Below are positions 60,740 through 64,000 of a stretch of 64,000 bases of DNA, in pieces. Under the pieces are notes generated by a model. It saw only the letters and a list, made by a program, of their open reading frames with translations. It ran no database searches and was not told where the DNA came from. The position numbers were made by a program, and so were the translations under genes. Source of the stretch: UBA8079 sp049601915 (GTDB lineage: Bacteria > Pseudomonadota > Alphaproteobacteria > UBA6615); assembly GCA_049601915.1 (NCBI GenBank), contig JBMYRB010000009.1, forward strand, positions 7,038-71,037, in the 5' to 3' direction. Numbering within the stretch: position 1 is the stretch's first letter; every line of letters begins with the position of its first letter.

Positions 60740-61189
60740 ATGACCGACGGCCTGCCAGGAAGCGTCTTGTTCGCATGCGATCGCAATACCATCCGCTCGG
60801 TGATGGCCGAGGCGATCATGAAGCATCTGGTGGGACACCGTGTTTATGTCGACAGCGCCGGGGTGCGGCTGAACGGCGAAGACGCCGATCCGTTCGCGAT
60901 CGCTGTGATGCAGGAGATCGGGCTGGATATTTCCGGGCACCGGGCCAAGAGCTTTGATGACCTGCCCGACGATTCCGTGGATCTGATCATCACCTTCACC
61001 CCCCAGGCACAGCATCGTGCGGTTGAATTCACCCGCACGATCCCCTGCGAACGCGAATATTGGCCGACGATGCATCCGGCCGATGTGACCGGGTCGCGGG
61101 AGGTTCGCCTCCAGGCCTATCGCGACGTGCGCGATGCGCTTTTCGAGCGGATCAAGGCGCGATTTTCGACTCCCGACCGGATTGTCTGA
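60740..61189 (+). CDS. Low-molecular-weight phosphotyrosine phosphatase / arsenate reductase family protein
   Basis: This is a 149-residue cysteine phosphatase fold. The P-loop is C13-DRNTI-R19-S20 (VLFACDRNTIRSVMAEAI) near the N-terminus; the acid loop HPADVTGS is downstream. Family members dephosphorylate phosphotyrosine or reduce arsenate; its fixed place beside UPF0262 and infA suggests a housekeeping role. It follows UPF0262 after two bases. Confidence 0.87.
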   Translation: MTDGLPGSVLFACDRNTIRSVMAEAIMKHLVGHRVYVDSAGVRLNGEDADPFAIAVMQEIGLDISGHRAKSFDDLPDDSVDLIITFTPQAQHRAVEFTRTIPCEREYWPTMHPADVTGSREVRLQAYRDVRDALFERIKARFSTPDRIV

Positions 61190-61299
61190 TGTTTGCCTGC
61201 AAGCGCATGGCTCGAAAACGCTTGAAATGACGATGGTTTTCGGGTTGCTTGCGCCATCCCGTGAAAATGCGGGCCGATATCAACAACGTGATGATGGGT

Positions 61300-61518
61300 A
61301 TGGCAAAAGAAGACCTGCTCGAATTTTCCGGCACCGTGACCGAAATCCTGCCCAACGCGATGTTCCGCGTGGAGCTCGACAACGGCCATGAAGTCCTTGC
61401 GCACACCGCCGGTAAAATGCGCAAGCACCGTATTCGCGTTCTCGCCGGCGACAAGGTGAACGTGGAAATGACGCCCTATGATTTGACCAAGGGGCGCATC
61501 ACGTTCCGCTTCAAGTAG
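61300..61518 (+). CDS. infA: Translation initiation factor IF-1
   Basis: This is a 72-residue S1/OB-fold protein (MAKEDLLEFSGTVTEILPNA ... GKMRKHRIRVLAGDKV ... LTKGRITFRFK) that occupies the ribosomal A site during initiation. Length and sequence are canonical; ATG 61300 is chosen over an upstream in-frame start. Confidence 0.97.
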   Translation: MAKEDLLEFSGTVTEILPNAMFRVELDNGHEVLAHTAGKMRKHRIRVLAGDKVNVEMTPYDLTKGRITFRFK

Positions 61519-61599
61519 GCACGTGATACTTCCCGGCCCGCTGCTCGGATTGGCGGGACTCCGGATACCGCAAATGTTCCAAGACCCTGGGGGCACGCT

Positions 61600-62181
61600 T
61601 TGAGCCAGCGCCTTATCCTGGCATCCGCCTCGCCGCGACGGCTCGACCTTTTGGCGCAGGTCGGCATTGTGCCCGACGCGGTCATGCCTGCCGAGATCGA
61701 TGAGACACCTCGACCCGGAGAACTTCCCCTCCCGATGGCGAAACGCCTCGCGGCGGCGAAGGCGAGCGCGGTTGCCGAACAAGCGCCGGACGCCTTTGTG
61801 CTGGCCGCCGACACGGTCGTCGCCGTCGGCCGCCGCCAGCTTGGCAAGCCGGGCGATGTCGCCGAAGCGCGGGCGTTCCTCGAAATGCTTTCCGGGCGCC
61901 GTCATCGGGTGCTTGGCGGCATCTCCGTGATCGCCCCGGACGGTGGCCGGTCGAACCGGCTGTCCACGACCAGTGTCCGTTTCAGACGCCTGTCTGCCGC
62001 CGAAATTGATGTCTACCTCGCCACCGACGAGTGGCAGGGTAAGGCGGGCGGTTATGCGATCCAGGGCTCGGCAGGGGCATTCGTGCCGGTCATCAACGGG
62101 TCCTACACCAACATCGTCGGCCTCGACCTGGCCCTGGCGAAGTCCATGCTCATGGGGCTGGGCTGGAAGGCAGCCACGTGA
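61600..62181 (+). CDS. maf: Maf-family nucleotide pyrophosphatase
   Basis: This 193-residue protein hydrolyses non-canonical or canonical NTPs. Motifs LILASASPRRLDLLAQVGI, LAADTVVAVGRRQLGKPGD and the C-terminal QGSAGAFVPVINGSYTNIVGL are standard. TTG 61600 is the start. It overlaps the RNase G gene by four bases. Confidence 0.94.
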   Translation: MSQRLILASASPRRLDLLAQVGIVPDAVMPAEIDETPRPGELPLPMAKRLAAAKASAVAEQAPDAFVLAADTVVAVGRRQLGKPGDVAEARAFLEMLSGRRHRVLGGISVIAPDGGRSNRLSTTSVRFRRLSAAEIDVYLATDEWQGKAGGYAIQGSAGAFVPVINGSYTNIVGLDLALAKSMLMGLGWKAAT

Positions 62182-63395
62182 GCAAGCACAGCACCACCAT
62201 CATCATCGATAGTGGACCCGGCGAAGTACGCGGCGCGCTGGTGCGTGGCGGTGCGGCCTGGGATGTCGTCCACCACCGTGAAGCGGAACCGAGCCTGATC
62301 GGTGCTGTCTATCGCGGCCGGGTGCGAAAGGTCGACCACGGCCTGAACGGCGCCTTCGTCGATATAGGGCAGGGCGCGGAAGCCTATCTGCGCGCGCGCG
62401 ACGCGTCTGATCCGGCAGACAAAACCCCGCGCAATGCCCGCATCGGCGAACGGTTGAACGAAGGCATGCAGATCGACGTGCGGGTGGTGGCGGATGGGTT
62501 TGCCGACAAGGGCCCCCGCATCGCCCGCGTCACACCCGATCCGATGTTCACGGACAGGACCGCGCCCGATTGTCTGGAATCACCGCCGACGGCGGTTGCG
62601 TTGGTCCTCGAACGGTTTGCGAATGACGATACCGAACAGGTTGTCTGCGGTGATACCGCGATCGAGAATGCCGCGTGGGCCTGGGCCGCCGATAATCTCC
62701 CAGACCTGGCCGACTGCATCACCCGCGGGTCGGGCGATCTGTTCGCCAAGCACGGCATCGAGGATGCGATCGAGGCCGCGTTGTCGCGGCGCGTTCGAAC
62801 TCCCGGCGGCGCCGAACTCGTGTTCGACATGGCCGAGGCGATGTGTGTCATCGACATCAACTCGGGCGCGGCGGTCGGCAAGTCCGGCCGCGCGTCGCGC
62901 GACGTGAACGAGAAAGCGATGCCCGAAATCGCCCGGCAACTGCGCCTGCGCAACATCGCCGGTGCCATCGTCATTGATGCGCTGAAGATGAATGCGCGTG
63001 ACGACCGGAACCGGGTCCTGGGGGCGCTGCGCAATGCGCTGAAGGACGACCCGGGTGTATGCCATGTGCTGGGGATCACCAATCTCGGGCTGATCGAAAT
63101 GACCCGGACGCGGATGGGCCTGTCCCTGTCCGACCGGATGCAAACGCCGGCTCCCACACCCGAGCTTTCGGTCGATGCGGTGGCCTATGCCGGCCTGCGT
63201 GCCGTGGTTCGCGCGGCGGCAGCCACGCCGTCGGGCGGCTATCGTCTGTTGGTCTCGCAACCCGTCGCCGATGCACTCGCAGACCGGCTCAAGGCGGCTT
63301 GCGACCAGGCGGCCCAGACTGTGGGGCGGCTGGATGTCGTGGCCGACGCGGATCGTGCGAATGATCGATTCGAAGTCATGCTAGGGTCCGCCTGA
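62178..63395 (+). CDS. Ribonuclease E/G family protein, short form
   Basis: This is a 405-residue RNase G-like endonuclease. The S1-like N-terminus (GAVYRGRVRKVDHGLNGAFVDIGQGAEAYL) and catalytic Asp residues in CVIDINSGAAVG and AIVIDALKMNARDDRNRVL are present. After NLGLIEMTRTRMGLSL the usual zinc-link Cys pair (CPxC) is absent and a non-homologous Ala-rich tail follows, so tetramer/dimer formation may differ. GTG 62178 overlaps maf. Confidence 0.87.
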   Translation: MSKHSTTIIIDSGPGEVRGALVRGGAAWDVVHHREAEPSLIGAVYRGRVRKVDHGLNGAFVDIGQGAEAYLRARDASDPADKTPRNARIGERLNEGMQIDVRVVADGFADKGPRIARVTPDPMFTDRTAPDCLESPPTAVALVLERFANDDTEQVVCGDTAIENAAWAWAADNLPDLADCITRGSGDLFAKHGIEDAIEAALSRRVRTPGGAELVFDMAEAMCVIDINSGAAVGKSGRASRDVNEKAMPEIARQLRLRNIAGAIVIDALKMNARDDRNRVLGALRNALKDDPGVCHVLGITNLGLIEMTRTRMGLSLSDRMQTPAPTPELSVDAVAYAGLRAVVRAAAATPSGGYRLLVSQPVADALADRLKAACDQAAQTVGRLDVVADADRANDRFEVMLGSA

Positions 63396-63433
63396 ATCTC
63401 GCTTACGGTCCAACAGAAACGTCTTTCCCCGCG

Positions 63434-63616
63434 ATGGCCAAGTCCTGCCCAATCTGTTCGAAAGAGGTCGATGAGAAGCATCGGCCCTTCTGTTCCCAGC
63501 GCTGCGCCAATGTCGATCTGTCGCGCTGGCTGGGGGGCAATTACCGCATCCCGACCGACGAGGCACCGACTGTCTATGAGGGCGGATTGGACGACGGCGA
63601 GGAAGATCAGGGGTGA
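63434..63616 (+). CDS. yacG: DNA gyrase inhibitor YacG
   Basis: This 60-residue zinc-finger protein binds and inhibits GyrB. The four ligands are in CPIC (residues 5-8) and CSQRC (20-24), followed by SRWLGGNYRIP. It is 38 bases downstream of the RNase G gene, as in many Alphaproteobacteria. Confidence 0.93.
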   Translation: MAKSCPICSKEVDEKHRPFCSQRCANVDLSRWLGGNYRIPTDEAPTVYEGGLDDGEEDQG

Positions 63617-63671
63617 GCGCTGGACAGGCCGAGTGAATTTACGTATATCCGCGCCTTCCAAGTGACCGTGT

Positions 63672-63747
63672 GCCCAGGTAGCTCAGTTGGTAGAGCACGC
63701 GACTGAAAATCGCGGTGTCGGTGGTTCGAATCCGCCCCTGGGCACCA
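63672..63747 (+). tRNA. tRNA-Phe (GAA)
   Basis: A 76-base cloverleaf: acceptor GCCCAGG/CCTGGGC, D-arm GCTC/GAGC, anticodon stem GCGA/TCGC region with loop CTGAAAA (anticodon GAA), T-arm GGTGG/CCGCC with TTCGAAT, discriminator A and an encoded CCA. Confidence 0.96.
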
Positions 63748-63844
63748 CTTCTCCTATTCTGGCCCCATTCGCCCGCACACCGTTTGACGCGGGTCGCCCG
63801 GCGTGCTTCGGTTCGATCCGGTCATTCATCCGGGGAGAGAAGCT

Positions 63845-64000
63845 TTGTCCGTCGCCCGCCATCAGCGCCCGCCAGAACTCGTCGACGCCACGCTTGAGGA
63901 GATTTTGGACACCTATGTCGCGCGCTATCGCGACCGAGTGCCCGACTGGGAGGCGTTCGAGGACGCCAAGATCGAGGGCTATCGGCGCGCCCAGCACCGC
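63845..64000 (+). CDS. Partial CDS, unknown function (runs off window)
   Basis: TTG 63845 lies behind GGGGAGAGAAGC and opens a frame continuing beyond base 64000. The visible 52 residues (SVARHQRPPELVDATLEEIL ... VPDWEAFEDAKIEG) are charged and helical, without a motif I can assign. It is downstream of tRNA-Phe on the same strand. Confidence 0.55.
   Translation, partial: MSVARHQRPPELVDATLEEILDTYVARYRDRVPDWEAFEDAKIEGYRRAQHR

Noticed and set aside
63672..64000. Integration site at tRNA-Phe
   Set aside because: tRNA 3' ends are common att sites, but no repeat of the tRNA end and no integrase was seen in the window.
1..64000. CRISPR arrays, transposons or rRNA
   Set aside because: No regularly spaced repeats, no transposase-like protein or terminal inverted repeats, and no rRNA sequence was noticed.

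Overview
The window is high-GC DNA with dense, strand-switching gene blocks. Its gene order is typical of Alphaproteobacteria and looks most like Rhodospirillales: glyQ-glyS-ppdK; murA-DUF2948-hisG-hisD-UPF0262-LMW phosphatase-infA-maf-RNase G-yacG-tRNA-Phe; a dctPQM TRAP transporter; acuI beside a SCP2-type thiolase; and a LexA-type GTTC-N7-GTTC box. No rRNA, CRISPR array, transposase or integrase was seen. The species cannot be named from the sequence alone.

Layout. 1-1160: a decayed phage-like locus (repressor-like HTH fragment, small HTH protein behind a LexA-like box, frameshifted third gene). 1169-9954: metabolic and housekeeping genes (ketopantoate-reductase-like, enolase-superfamily enzyme, histidine-kinase remnant, GlcG-like protein, cardiolipin synthase, hydrolase, polyprenyl diphosphate synthase, DUF2007, TrmN6-like methylase). 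10059-17410: glyQ, glyS and ppdK with a clear terminator, a broken micro-gene, and ygfZ. 17565-22139: a four-gene envelope glycan operon (GT9, GT2, GT4, asnB). 22399-24594: thiolase plus acuI. 24868-29741: a compact minus-strand operon for a C-methylated, CDP-linked deoxysugar plus its glycosyltransferase. 29795-36927: small-molecule catabolism (hydrolase, HIBADH-like, 2OG oxygenase-like, GlcG-like, MFS, ketopantoate-reductase-like, amidase). 36935-37926: arsC-like gene and a receiver protein.

38099-43150 is the most striking region. A patchwork of three gene fragments (3' end of a GC-rich dctM, tail of a second receiver protein, first codons of a second arsC) abuts an AT-richer island. The island holds a complete dctPQM TRAP transporter, a RidA-like protein and a bicupin. 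This looks like replacement of a resident TRAP system by a foreign one. 43198-49544 is a catabolic cluster of a cyclase/formamidase-like protein, a TetR repressor with a perfect palindromic operator, an alpha/beta hydrolase, a D-tartrate-dehydratase-like enzyme, an acyl-CoA ligase and another RidA-like protein. With the TRAP importer it looks like an uptake-and-degradation route for an unknown organic acid.

49948-52536 has an MFS exporter followed by an orphan phage lysis cassette: a holin-like gene with two compensating indels and an intact T4-type endolysin. 52633-63747 is IlvD/Edd dehydratase, tRNA-Thr, TerB, RidA, dcd, murA, histidine biosynthesis, infA, maf, RNase G, yacG and tRNA-Phe. 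A partial gene of unknown function runs off the right edge. Core genes are intact, whereas the frameshifts fall in phage-like genes and one micro-gene, so decay is at least as likely as sequencing error.
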